From: Diplocarpon mali
Lineage: Eukaryota; Ascomycota; Leotiomycetes; Helotiales; Drepanopezizaceae
Direction of reading: 5' to 3'
DNA length: 64,000 nucleotides
Assembly: GCA_024741835.1 (NCBI GenBank)
Contig: JAENRP010000166.1
Location: 1 to 64,000, forward strand
Shown: positions 26,810 to 38,014 of the stretch, one piece after another
Layout of the letters: each line of letters starts with the position of its first letter
How positions within the stretch are numbered: the first letter of the stretch is position 1
Made by a program: the position numbers and the translations under genes
The notes under the pieces: generated by a model
What the model saw: only the letters and a program-made list of their open reading frames with translations
Databases searched by the model: none
Told to the model about the DNA's origin: nothing

Positions 26810-28016
26810 TAGAATATATAATAATATAGACTCAGAAGATAAGCTAATAAATAAAGTAGATAGCCCTATTACTAACGTATTGGAAATTTTTAATAATATT
26901 AAAAAGGATTTATCCAATATCGTATAGGCTTTTCCTAAAGATTTGCAAAAGTTTGTTTTAAAATTCTATAAGTCTATAATAAAGCGTTTAAAGAAGGAAA
27001 ACCGGGGAGATGTTTTATTAGCATAAGAGGTAATAGTAAGAGCTATTAAATAAGTTATAAAGCTATAATAAGACGCATTTTCTATAGATAATATTATATA
27101 GTTCTTTATCGACTATAAGAGAATGAAAGGCGACTACTATATTCTTAAGAAAAAACTAAAAGATAGTATAGCAATTATCTTTATAGAATATTATTAAGTT
27201 CTCCTTAATATCAAAATGATACTATAATATAGTAATAGATTCAAGATAATAGTAATACTAGAAATAAAGATACGACTAAGCAGATTTGTAATAGGAATTT
27301 CTAAAGATACTAATAATAAAAAATTTTATACTCTTTATAAAAGACAATATGCGTAGTACTATAGGTTAGTATCAACCGGTCTTAATAATAAAGATATATT
27401 ATCTAATATTTATAAGTTTTATATAGCTCTAAACTTGAAATTTTTTTTATTATATCCCGGAAATTATACTATTATAGCTACTAGCAATAGAATAGCAAAC
27501 CAAGTTAAGAAGGATATATCGTTAGGCTTCTCCAAGTTCAAAGTAGCACTTAAAGCCTTTAAATTATTCTATAATATCGCCTGGACCCTAGCTTAGTATA
27601 ACGCTATACTAACTAATAATATCTTAATATCACTTTGCAGCAAAGGCTTCTTAAATATGCCTAAGTTGCTTAGCTATGCCTTTTTAAGTACTATATATAC
27701 GTATAGTTATAGTAATTATAAAAAGAATTCATTTTTAATATTAGCATAAGAGGAGCTAGAAATATACTAATACTATTTCCGGACCTTAAATAAGAAGCCA
27801 AGCCCCCCCTCTGCCTTCCTTTACAATATAACTCATAGCTTAATATAGCAGACCTTAAGGATATACTATAGTCTGTATCTTAGTGCTCTATTAACTTATC
27901 ATAATTCTTTATATAAGCTAGTAGTATATCCTAAGCTTATATAGTTTATAGGCATTAACTACCATTTGCGAATTGTTTCTACTAAGATTGATACTAATAT
28001 AAGATTCGTAAGATTA

Positions 28017-28039
28017 ACTCTTAGGCCTAGCTTGCAGGT
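28017..28039. repeat. Palindromic module, site 12 (ORF3, in frame)
   Basis: Same site at 1,266-1,288 (A). Read Thr-Leu-Arg-Pro-Ser-Leu-Gln-Val. Confidence 0.85.
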
Positions 28040-28838
28040 TAATTCCCTAGATAGTAGAACTATTGACTATTATATAATCCCTACTATTAAACAGTTGACT
28101 AGAGAATTTGCTATATAGGAAAAGTCCTATGAGTCATCTACACTTATACTCTATCGTCTTAAGAACTCTTAATAGATCTTGCTAAATCTGGCATAAAGCG
28201 CAGCTTAATAGAAAGAATTAAATACTAAGGATAGAACAATTCTAAAGGAGTATATTTCCAATAAGACTATTCCGTTCTCTATATTTATAAGATAAGGCAC
28301 TTTCGTTAACCTGGACTCTGATAAAGAGCCTAGGAAGGGTGGTTTTCTTACTATTAATAACAACTATATAGAAGTTATTAGCAATAACACACTTGAGAAT
28401 AGAGCTGATTTAAAGGATTTCCTTATCGACTTTATTAATATAAAGAAGCCTTAATTGTTAAGATAGGGCGTAGTCTATGAATCTTCCGCGAGATTCTGAG
28501 CAATAATCGAAATGATAAAAGGTAGTCTATTATTAAAAGCTCTTATAGGAAGATAACTATAGAATAATCCATTAGTAGTAATGACTATAAAGGAATTGTT
28601 TGCAAAAGATATATCTTAGCTAATAGCATATCTAAAGAAGTATAAATAAGAACTTTTTAAAGATTTTACTAGTACTTAAAAGCTGGTTTAATAACTAGAG
28701 CTATAGTTATATAGTAATAAGTCTTAGATAAAGACTAAAGATATAGATAACAATATCGAAGCTAATAATATGATTGATAAGGCGATACTTCTTAAGAAGT
28801 ATAGCATTAAGAAGCCTTATGTAAAAACCCTTGATATG

Positions 28839-28861
28839 ACTCCTAGGCCTGGCTCGCAACT
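28839..28861. repeat. Palindromic module, site 13 (ORF3, in frame)
   Basis: Same site at 444-466 (A). It ends 18 bases before the Gypsy-2 target duplication. Confidence 0.8.
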
Positions 28862-28878
28862 TGATCTGGCAAAGGGCA

Positions 28879-28883
28879 AGGCT
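28879..28883 (+). other. Target-site duplication of Gypsy-2, left (AGGCT)
   Basis: AGGCT, repeated at 49,652-49,656. Copy A has one uninterrupted version of this site. Confidence 0.9.
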
Positions 28884-29094
28884 TGTTACGGCAGCTCATA
28901 GGGGTGATTGGCTTGTATTAGCTACCTAGAGGTGCGGTCTATAAAGGGAAGAAAAGACAAAGAGAGAAAGGTCTCTTCGACTCTTCTTTAAAGTTAAATA
29001 TAAAACGACTAACGCGAAGCTAGCGCGCGCTAGGCCAAGCCCTTTTCCAGCTCTATAAGCTACCGCCAGTTACCTTAACCTACGAGTTATAGCA
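28884..29094 (-). repeat. 3' LTR of Gypsy-2 (211 bp)
   Basis: Plus-strand ends TGTTACGG and ATAGCA. The outer left end is unmutated and the inner right end carries changes seen against the partner LTR. Contains a perfect 14-bp palindrome, CTAGCGCGCGCTAG, at 29,020-29,033. Confidence 0.92.
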
Positions 29095-29097
29095 TTA

Positions 29098-29107
29098 CCC
29101 CCCCTTT
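29098..29107 (-). promoter_or_regulatory. Polypurine tract of Gypsy-2
   Basis: On the minus strand an AAA-GGGGGGG run three bases before the 3' LTR; it would prime plus-strand DNA synthesis. Confidence 0.75.
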
Positions 29108-29909
29108 AGAAGAACTATAACCGCGTAGTTGCAATTATCATATAATCGTCCTCAAGCTCCGAATAGTCGTCCACGCCATTATTATATGCTTCTAACCACC
29201 TTAAGAGCATTTGCGGTGGTCCAGCTGCTAAGGGGTAGCGTAGGTGGAAGCATCGAAGTATATAAGGAGCTATTATAGCATTAGAGCAAGGGTACTATTC
29301 GAGGTCCTCGTCAGCTCCTTTCTAATAGATCTAATATTAGAGAGCGTTTCGATATACGCAAGAGGCTAATATCTCTTCGATCTCCCATTTATCTTATTTA
29401 AGAAGCAGTTGTATAAGCACTAGCGCTGGCCGCACTTAGCTAGGGAGAGGGTTAGAGACGTATTTCCAAAGCGAGTAAGAGTGGAATATAAGGTATATTT
29501 TCCAGTCTTTAGGAAGCTTAAGCTTCTAACTCTCACTAACCTTTTCTATAACCTTTATAAGGCTATACCATTTATTAGAAAGCTTTTAAAAAGGGCGGTC
29601 CATTTTCCAGTTTACTATAAAGACTAGAACTATATCTCTTATAGCCTAATCTACTTTATAATAGCTGCGATTAGCAACTCTTTCCATTTTCTCTTATTGA
29701 GTTTTAATCGAAGATGCAGCGAACTTCAAAGCGCTCTCCATTCGAGTAGCGACTTGCAAGGCGTCCTCCTAATTTAAAGACTCTATAGCTGTCGCAGGTG
29801 GCTCTAGGTTATTAAGGTCAAAGGAGGTATATGCTTTATAGCTATTAAGCACTTGAAATAGAGCTATATTACTAAGAGATTTATACAGTAGGGTGAGTTA
29901 AGCGATGTC
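29105..29909 (-). pseudogene. Gypsy-2 integrase C-terminus with chromodomain (relic)
   Basis: Downstream part of Gypsy-2 pol, cut from the rest by Gypsy-3 at 29,909. On the minus strand a Leu-Pro-x-Asp-Trp segment near 29,515 (the linker after the integrase core) is followed by a chromodomain at about 29,385-29,280: Trp-Glu-Ile-Glu-Glu-Ile-Leu, then Lys-Gly-Ala-Asp, then Trp-Tyr-Pro (Trp now TAG). The tail is acidic (Asp-Asp-Tyr-Ser-Glu-Leu). The stop is at about 29,108-29,117, next to the polypurine tract. Chromodomains of this kind guide integration to heterochromatin. Confidence 0.8.
29905..29909 (+). other. Target-site duplication of Gypsy-3, left (ATGTC)
   Basis: ATGTC; partner at 38,010-38,014. 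Confidence 0.9.
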
Positions 29910-30215
29910 TGTCACGGTACGGTTGTATTATGGTCGCAATAGAACTATTAGAGCAGGTGCAATAGAGATAGTAGTACAACTAGAGGCGAAACAGACTAGT
30001 GCAATAGATACGCCGCACCTTTACTATACCTTTCCTTTAGTAGACAGAATATGACTTATTAGTAGAAATCGACTTCTAGGAGTCGTAGGCTAAGGAGAGC
30101 ATATTAGGAGGAAGGCTTCTTACTTTATATATACTCCTTAGCTTTGAATTTTATACGATTTAGCAGCCTTGATCTTAATAACTTTATCGACTTATGCCTT
30201 GCTTCTACTATTATA
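29910..30215 (+). repeat. 5' LTR of Gypsy-3 (306 bp)
   Basis: Begins TGTCACGG. The end, intact as CCGTCACA in the partner LTR, is here mutated to CTATTATA. Outer end kept, inner end RIP-mutated. Confidence 0.93.
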
Positions 30216-30319
30216 TAATTTAAAGCTTATACTCCCTTTAGCCTTATAAGGCGATATAATATACTTAGCAGAGGACTAGTACCCCCTTAGAGACCCTTCT
30301 TCCGACCGACTCCTATAAT
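30216..30319. other. Short 5' leader of Gypsy-3
   Basis: About 100 bases between LTR and gag start, where the primer-binding site should lie. It is too mutated to name a tRNA. Confidence 0.5.
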
Positions 30320-33300
30320 ATGCAAAAGCAACCTAAAGAACGGCCTCGATATTCAGTCCTTTCCTAAACTCAAGAATCGAAAGAAGAGCTAGTGGACTTA
30401 GCTAGAATAACTATCGATAGTCAATAGCTCTTAGCTGACTTTAAAAGAAATTATAGAATCTATAAGTTAAAGCATTTCCTAACTATAGCCCTTAATAGGA
30501 CGAAAACGTCATATAAGGACCTCTTACTCTAAGAGAATCAACCCTAAGATAATAACGCTAGTACCTCTTAAGTTAAGCAACCTCTCAATTAGAGAGGATA
30601 CCCCTTAAAACCCTGCGGAAGACGAATTCCTTATACCAGCCGACTCTACTAGCAAGCCTCGACCAGCCCCCTTTTTAAAACGAACCTTATATAATATAAA
30701 AGATATATCAACCTCCTTTAAATAAGAAGCCTTAATCCGACCTATCTTTTATACTAATGTAAAGGCTAAGAGAGATAACTTCTTTATATTACTAAGGTTT
30801 TAAACTAAGGCAGGCAAAAGATCTACTATATATAAGGATCGACTAGCAGTAGAGGAACGCCTAGTAGAATACTACTACTAATATATTAAATAATAAGATT
30901 CAATAGTTTAGAGTTTTTATAATTATATTCAAAAGATAAAGGAAGCGACTGCACCTATAACTGCGCGGCTGCGAAAAGAGCTTAGAATAACCTAAGAGAC
31001 TAGCGTATACTAGAAGAACTTAGCAGAAGAGCAATAATATACAAACTCAATCAGCCAGCCGGCTACCTCTACTCTATAAAGCCGACCTCTTTTTAAAAAT
31101 CCTTATAAAGATCCCCCTATTGCTTAGCTTAAATAGCCTATCGAAAGGGAACCCTACTCTAATACCCTTGACTTTAAAGGATAGAGTCGAACCCTTAAAC
31201 CTAATCGCTAGGTCTACTTAGCAAAGATCAAGGATCCGAACCCCTTTTTAAATAAAGGGGATATAAAGGTCAAGGACTAGATCTTCAATATATAGCAAAA
31301 GATAAAGGTCAATTATATAGAGTTCTTTAATAAATCGGTTGCCTTAGCATATACTACCAGTTTGATAATAGAGGACACTTAAAGCTTAATCCGAGATCGG
31401 CTTATAAAAGGATCTATTAGACAAATCGAAACGGCTGCGTAGCTATTCTAAATCTTATAAAGGGCCTATAGAGTTAATAAAGAAATTAAGCGATAGATAG
31501 CTAAAGACAATTAGATGAAGCTTAAATAAGGAAATACCCCCTTTATAGCCTTTTAGGCCGACTTCTGCAAACTAGCTTTTAAATTAAGGAAGTCGACTAA
31601 TAACTAATATAAGGCGCTTTAAGATAAGGTAAAAGTGTCTTTGCTAAAGTAACTCTCCAACCGGAAGTTCGACCACCCTAAAGACTTGGCCGAATGGTTT
31701 ATAAATAAGGAGAACCGACAACTCCGCCTTTTACTATAATGCGCTAATCGAAACGAGTATTAGGCTAAAACTTCCAACCGGCCCTCTTTTACCTCTCGAC
31801 AAATAGGACCCGTATGCTATAAACGAGCCCTAAGCTATTTTTAAAAGGAATTAAATATTACCCTTAGACCTTTAGGACTTAAAGATAATAAACGCACCCC
31901 TTATAACCGAACCCTAAAGACCGATAACACTTACTATAAGTATAGATAAAAAGGGCACTATAGCTAAGACTGCCTTAAATAATACAAGATCATGCTAATA
32001 GAGAAAGGCTACGATAAACTAAAGAATAACGCTAAGACAATAGACGATATAGAGGAATCGGGAAACAAATCGCTTTAGGATTTCAAGTATCACTCTTAAA
32101 GCGCAACCGATACTAGGAATCGGTCGACCTATCTAGGCTAATTAGAGGCTAGCAATTCGTAACCTAGTGCTAACTCTATTAGAAAGGGCACTATATTAAC
32201 CTAATAGCCCTAATAGACTGCAGGGCTAACGCCTTAAGAATTATTAATCGCAAGATACTCCTCTCTTTAACTATATAGCTAAAGCTACCGACTCACTACC
32301 TTAAGAGACCAATCCCCTTATAAAAATTTGACAGACAACCTAGCGAGGCTATTCGACAGATTATATAAATAGATATTACAATCGATAAACACAACTTCAA
32401 AGGACAGTTCTTCTTAGCCGCCGACTTAGGTTTATATAATATAATCTTAAGTCGCAAGTAGCTAGCTAAATAAGACGTAATCGTCGATTATAAGAGAAAG
32501 AAGCTATATTAGCCTAACGTTTATCAATTAGATTAATAGGACGCCGATTAAAGAGACTAGCGATAGCTTAATAAGACTAGCATCCTCAGACCGCCGAAAG
32601 CTCTTAAAGACCCTTTAACTAAGTCTAAGAATATGCTAATATAGGACTTTAATACTCGCCTAGCCAACTATAAATAATAAAGAGAGGAACTTAATATTAA
32701 TACCCTTTAACTAATAAGTATAGATATATCGATAATCTTAAGACTAGCCTTTAAAGTTAGCCTCCATTAAACTAATACTAAGATCAAGTCGGTTACGCTT
32801 ATAGAACTAGATCACCTCTTTAAAAAAAGAGATAGAAGAACCCCTTATATCCAAACTCGACGCAAAGCTATCGTTCGCCCCTTAGACTTAGGAATAGACT
32901 AGACCTCAATTTATATAATAGAAAAGGAAGAACCCGACGCGCTTAATAAGCATAACGCTCTAGGACCTTAAGAGGCTTACAAATTATGCGCCAAGTTACC
33001 ACCCTTCCTTTATAACTTAGTCATATGCTTCTTTAAAAGTATTATAAACACACTACCTCTATCGCAGCTAATTAATTATAAGATCGAGTTTAAAGGACTA
33101 CTATTAATAATGAAAACCGCCTACTTATATAAAATAAGCAAGCCCGAACTTAAAAAGATAAGGGAATACCTTATAGATAATCTAAAGAAGGGATTTATAT
33201 AACTATCTAATACTGCCTTCTTATCGCCTATCCTATTTATAAAGAAACCTAAAGGCGGCCTGCAGTTTTATATTAACTATTAAGAGTTAAATAGACTTAT

Positions 33301-36085
33301 TAAAAAAGACCAGTACCTCTTCCTTTTAATTATAGAAACCCTCGACCGACTTAGGAATACGACGCTCTTTATAAAGCTCGACGTCTGCTACGCATTTTAT
33401 CGTATCCTAATAGACCCTGACTCTATAATATAAGTAGCCTTTAGGATAAGGTACAGCTCCTTCAAACTAGTAGTACTCCCTTTCAAACTATACAATAGCC
33501 TAGCTACCTTTTAGCAGTATATTAATACTATCTTAATAGAATACTTAAACGACTCTTATTCTATATATATTAATAATATCTTAATCTTCTTAAAAACTAA
33601 GGATGAGCACTAATAATATATTAAATAGGTCTTAAAAAGACTATATAAAGCTGGCCTATAGGTCGATATTAAGAAGTACGAATTCGAAGTCATTAGCATC
33701 AGATTCCTAGGGTTTATTATCACCAACTAAAGAGTATAGGTCAACCCTACTAAGGTCAAGGTTATTAAAGAATAGACCCCCTTATCAATAAAGAAATAAG
33801 TGCAATCGTTCTTAGGATTCTGCAACTTCTATTAAAGATTTATTAAAGCCTATAGTCGAATTACGCGCCCTTTTAATTAGCTAATAATAAAGGAGACCAG
33901 CCTAACGTTTATCTTAACTAAGGAATAATAAGATGCGTTCGAACAATTAAAGAAGCGGCTACTAAACGCGCCTACCTTACTATACTTTAAAAACCACTAA
34001 TTAATAAGGATCAAGACCAACTACTTAAACCTAGCGGCGGCCGAAGTACTTAGCTAAAAAGATAAGGATAATAAATAATAGCACCCTATCGCCTTCTTCT
34101 CTAAAGGATTATAGAATACAGAATCATATTATAAAATCCATAATAAAGAGATACTAGCAGTTATACTAGCTTTAAAAGAATAGGACGCAGAGTTGCAAAG
34201 TATATTAAGCTTTCTAATGATTACCGATTATAAAGCTCTAAAGTACTTTAGAACTAAAAAACTCCTTAATAAACGATAAATCCGATAGATAAACGTACTC
34301 TTAAGATACAATTATTAAATCACCTATTACCTTAAAAAGGAGAATACAATAGCTGATATACTATTAAGGAAAGATGAACTCACGCCTATTTAAAAAGCTG
34401 CAAGAGAAGCTAAAAGGACCCGTTAGCTTCTTAACCTAACTAGCATTATTTAAGATCGTCTTATAATAGCTCCAGTCGACCTTATAATACCTAAGGAACG
34501 CTCCTCTATTAACAATTTCCAAATAATAAAAGAAGTCCTTAACGCTAACCGAACTTATAAGTCGCTATAATTAAAGCAAGAGAAAGCTATTAGAAAAGAG
34601 ACTCCTTAAACCCTACTAAAGGACAGACTACTCTTATATAACAAAAGGCTAATAGTTCCTAAAGAACCGGACAATCTCCGCACCCGCCTATTCCGCTAAA
34701 TCTATAATAGTATATCAATAGCTTACCTTAGCAGAACCAAGACCATACAATTCCTTTAATACTACTACTAATAGCCTACGTACCGCTGTAACGCAGAGAG
34801 GTACGTCGCTAATTATTACAACTGCCGACATTTACATAAACCTTAAAATAAGACGCCAGGACTCCTTAAACCACTACCCGTCCCCTTATGTATATAAGAC
34901 GACCTATCTATAGACTTCTATACTCTTAAATCAATTAGTAATAGCTGTAATACTATATTTATTATAGTTGACCGACTCTCTAAGCGGCATATCTGCCTAT
35001 TAATAATAAAGAAGGCTACTACGCAGACCGCCGCCTTCCTATTTTACCAATATATCTAAAGGTTTAAAGGGAGCCCTCTTACTATTACCAGCGACCGAGG
35101 ACCTTAGTTTATCTCCGACTTTATAAATAAGCTATTAATACTAGCGCAAGTCAAGCTCCAGCTATCGACCTCTAAATACGCTTAAATAGATAGACAGATT
35201 AAGATTATCAATTAGATAATCAATATACAACTACGCCCTTTTATCAACTACTTCCAAAATGATTAGGCCGACTTACTCCCTACTATAGACGCCGCCGGCG
35301 CCGCTTGCCCGAACGAGTCAACTGGCCTTTCTCCCTCTATAGTCAATTATAGCTATAAACCCCGCTTGGATTTTAACTAGACCGCCTATACCACTAAGCA
35401 CTTAAACCCTTAAGAGAAGCTAAATAGGGAAGAAGCGCAAGCATAGGCTTAAAGAATCGATAAAGCAGTCCAGTTTACTTAAGAATTTATACTAGCAGCT
35501 TAAAAGAGATAATCCAAATAAGTAAATAAAAAGCGACGCCAACCCAACTTCGGCCTAGGAGACCTAGTATATATTATAAAGAGAGCTTAGAAAATAGACT
35601 AACCCTTTGATAAGCTCGACTTCCCTATCGTAGGCCCTTTTAAAATTATTAATCTAGTCTACTACTCTTATAAGGTAGACCTACCCTTATCCTATCGAAT
35701 ATATAACGTCTTCTACGCCGACAGACTAAGGAAAGCCGCTAATAACCCCTTACCTAAGCAGATCAACCTACTAGCAGAACCTATTATTATCAACACTTAT
35801 CTAGAATAAGAAGTCGATTAAATCTTAGCGTTTGATATATAGTAAAAGCAACTCTATTATAAAGTCAGCTAAGTAGGATAGGATCCTAATAATTAATAGT
35901 ACCCTATTAGCAATTTTAAAAACGCGGCTATACTACTTAAGAAGTTCTACTCTAATTACCCTAATGCCCTTAGGCCCCTAGCGAGATTGTAGACCTAATT
36001 AGAAGCCGCCTCTAAAGACGAACTCGACCTAGACTACTTATTAGATAATGCCCCTAAGAACGAAGGTTATTACCAAACGCGCTAG
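30320..36085 (+). pseudogene. gag-pol: gag-pol relic of Gypsy-3
   Basis: Gag from about 30,320. CCHC zinc knuckle at 31,929-31,976 (Cys-Tyr-Lys-Cys, Gly-His, Cys after RIP correction). Protease active site at about 32,205-32,250 (Leu-Ile-Asp-Cys). RT at about 33,070-33,600 with YxDD at 33,566-33,590 now Tyr-Ile-Asn-Asn. RNase H at about 34,000-34,390. Integrase with HHCC finger (about 34,780-34,840) and DDE core (34,905-35,300). A Gly-Pro-Phe module is near 35,635 and a chromodomain at 35,811-35,960. Ends at a run of stops from 36,083. The zinc knuckle is in another phase than the ATG and the 3' end, so there is a frame change or indel in gag. Confidence 0.88.
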
Positions 36086-36423
36086 TAATAATAGTAGATA
36101 CCCTTACGACTATTTAACCTTAATAGAGACTAGGAATAAAGCGCTAGACGCTAATATACCTATTTGAAACGCATAATAAAGACCACCTTCCCTTTGAACT
36201 ATTCTTATAATTCACTGCCTTACTACTCGCTATTCTTTACTATTCTATTCCTTTGTTTTCTATTCTATACTAGTACTTCTGCCTAGATCTATTTCCTTAT
36301 AAATACTTCTCCTTCCTATTACCTTCGCTTTGCTTTTACAAATTAATCAACTCGCTCTTCTGACCTACCGCCCTACCGCTATATATTATATTATCGAACT
36401 GAACTACTTGGCTAACTATCACT
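36086..36423. other. Linker between pol and the downstream frame of Gypsy-3
   Basis: No supported frame. Pyrimidine-rich with several stops in all plus frames. Confidence 0.5.
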
Positions 36424-37690
36424 ATAAGTGAACTAATAAATAACCCCCTTCCCTCTAATAATAAGACTACCACGCCTGCTATCGCGCTCACTGACTCCCT
36501 TAATATATAAGACGACTTTATAATCGGTATTAATAATATAATAGCGTTTCTAATAAAGGTAGACCCTATGCAAGCCGCCCTTGCCTAATGAGTAATAGAC
36601 GACCAACTTACTATACCTATTAGAATAGAGTAAGTAGATTTCTAATTGCTATTTGCAAGTGATATAAATAGCGACTCCAATAACTCTAACAATAATAAAG
36701 ACGTCGAACCTACTACCTTACTATTGCTAATACCACTCCTAATAGATAATGAAATAAACGAATCTGCCGCCTTACTAACGCCAACCCCGACCCTCTTTCT
36801 ATTTAAAAATAGTACTACTCTTAATAAGAAGGTCCCTCTCGACTGACTCTGCGATAAGTTAAAGAATAAGAATAATAAAGATAACCGACCTACGCCTATT
36901 AAGATAAAAAGGGATAGCACGCTAATAAAGAGGAAAGATGGCACAATAATTAAAGAGTTATAACCTAGCAAGTTAAGACTCTTAAGAAACAACCTTTAGA
37001 GATAGCTATAATAAAATATCTCCAATTAAGACAAGACGTAAGTCAACCTAAGGCCTGCTAAATTCAGAGCGTCCGAATAGCGCATTTAAAAAATAGTTGT
37101 AAAAGCTACGCAAAGCAAAGAACGCCTGCCTACTAATATTAATAAAGTGGTCGCAAAGATCAAGGCCAAAGGAGGAACCTTTATATAAGGTGGATATATA
37201 GTCTTCGTTATACTATTTAAGGCAGTCGAGTTCAATCGCCTTCATAATAACCTTAACGACCAATTGTGCGAATTAAAAACCCTGCGAGCCAAAGCAAAGG
37301 AGGACGCATTAAAGCTTAAGACATTATAAAATAAGAACAATAAGCTATAATAGCAAGTCGCCACTTATACTATTATACAGAAGAGGAAGGCTACCCCTAC
37401 TACTACTGCTAGCACCCCTGCTAAACGATAGAAGTCAAACCAGATAGATTAGCTAGAATAGATACGCGAAAACTAATAATAATAACGCGATCTTAAGGAT
37501 CTACGCAATAGAAAGCTCGTCAGCGCGTTCGATAACCTAAATAAACTAGTCGAGACTGCTATTGAGACTATCTATACTAAAGGGGATCTAACAAACGAAA
37601 AGATAAAGAGCTTTATCAATAGAGCTAAAAATAGAATTATATACGACTTTATCTAAGAATAGGTCAAGATAAGGGTACCTCGCTTCTTAA
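36424..37690 (+). pseudogene. Downstream reading frame of Gypsy-3, coiled-coil, unknown function
   Basis: A relic frame of about 420 codons from an ATA (former ATG) at 36,424, kept in one phase through 36,646-36,846 (still open) to the polypurine tract. The N-terminal part is acidic (Asp-Asp, Ser/Asn-rich). The middle is Lys-rich (Lys-Asn-Lys-Asn-Asn-Lys). The C-terminal third (about 37,260-37,640) is heptad-like and charged, likely coiled-coil, and ends Arg-Phe-Leu-Arg-Gly-Gly into the G run. Not recognised. The antisense open stretch at 36,642-36,992 is a shadow of it. Could be an accessory structural protein. Confidence 0.6.
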
Positions 37691-37700
37691 GAGGGGGGGG
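37689..37700 (+). promoter_or_regulatory. Polypurine tract of Gypsy-3
   Basis: AAGA followed by eight G, three bases before the 3' LTR. Confidence 0.8.
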
Positions 37701-37703
37701 TAA

Positions 37704-38009
37704 TATTATAGCACGGTTATATTATAATCGCAATAGAACTGTCAGAGCAGGTGCAATAGAGATAGTAGTGCAATTAGAGGCGAAATAGACTAGTGCAATA
37801 GATACGCCGCACCTTTACTATACCTTTCCTTTAGTAGATAGAATATGACTTATTAGTAGAAATCGACTTCTAGGAGTCGTAGGCTAAGGAGAGCATATTA
37901 AGAGGAAGGCTTCCTACTTTATACATACTCCTTAGCTTTGAATTCTATACGATTTGGCAGCCTTGATCTCAGTGACTTTATCGACTTGTGCCTTGCTTCC
38001 ACCGTCACA
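37704..38009 (+). repeat. 3' LTR of Gypsy-3 (306 bp)
   Basis: Exactly the length of the 5' LTR. Start mutated to TATTATAG, end intact CCGTCACA followed by ATGTC. Confidence 0.93.
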
Positions 38010-38014
38010 ATGTC
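38010..38014 (+). other. Target-site duplication of Gypsy-3, right (ATGTC)
   Basis: Matches 29,905-29,909. Confidence 0.9.

Larger units (their letters stand above)
25713..28883 (+). pseudogene. ORF3 relic of copy B, first 1,057 codons (split by Gypsy-2)
   Basis: Start codon is ATA at 25,713 (ATG in copy A). The phase is kept without any net shift for 1,057 codons to 28,883, where Gypsy-2 interrupts it. The frame resumes at 49,657 for 96 codons and a stop, giving about 1,153 residues. Stops lie at Gln/Trp positions. The N-terminus is Lys-rich with helical segments (about residues 1-170); Pro-rich linkers surround in-frame palindromic modules at 26,601, 26,787, 28,017 and 28,839. No domain recognised and no clear membrane segment. 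Position after integrase resembles that of env in other elements, but the sequence gives no support for that. Confidence 0.75.
29910..38009 (+). mobile_element. Gypsy-3, complete chromodomain LTR retrotransposon (8,100 bp)
   Basis: Two 306-bp LTRs, a 5-bp ATGTC duplication, a gag-pol region with zinc knuckle, protease, RT, RNase H, integrase and chromodomain, a further reading frame, and a polypurine tract of eight G at the 3' LTR. It sits in the integrase gene of Gypsy-2 in the opposite direction. Less AT-biased than the giant Gypsy but clearly RIP-mutated. Confidence 0.93.

Noticed and set aside
25713..28883. ORF3 as a retroviral-type envelope gene
   Set aside because: Position fits, but I see no signal peptide, membrane anchor or cleavage motif; left as unknown.
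36642..36992. 116-codon minus-strand open frame
   Set aside because: Antisense of the Gypsy-3 downstream frame, which holds one phase over about 420 codons.
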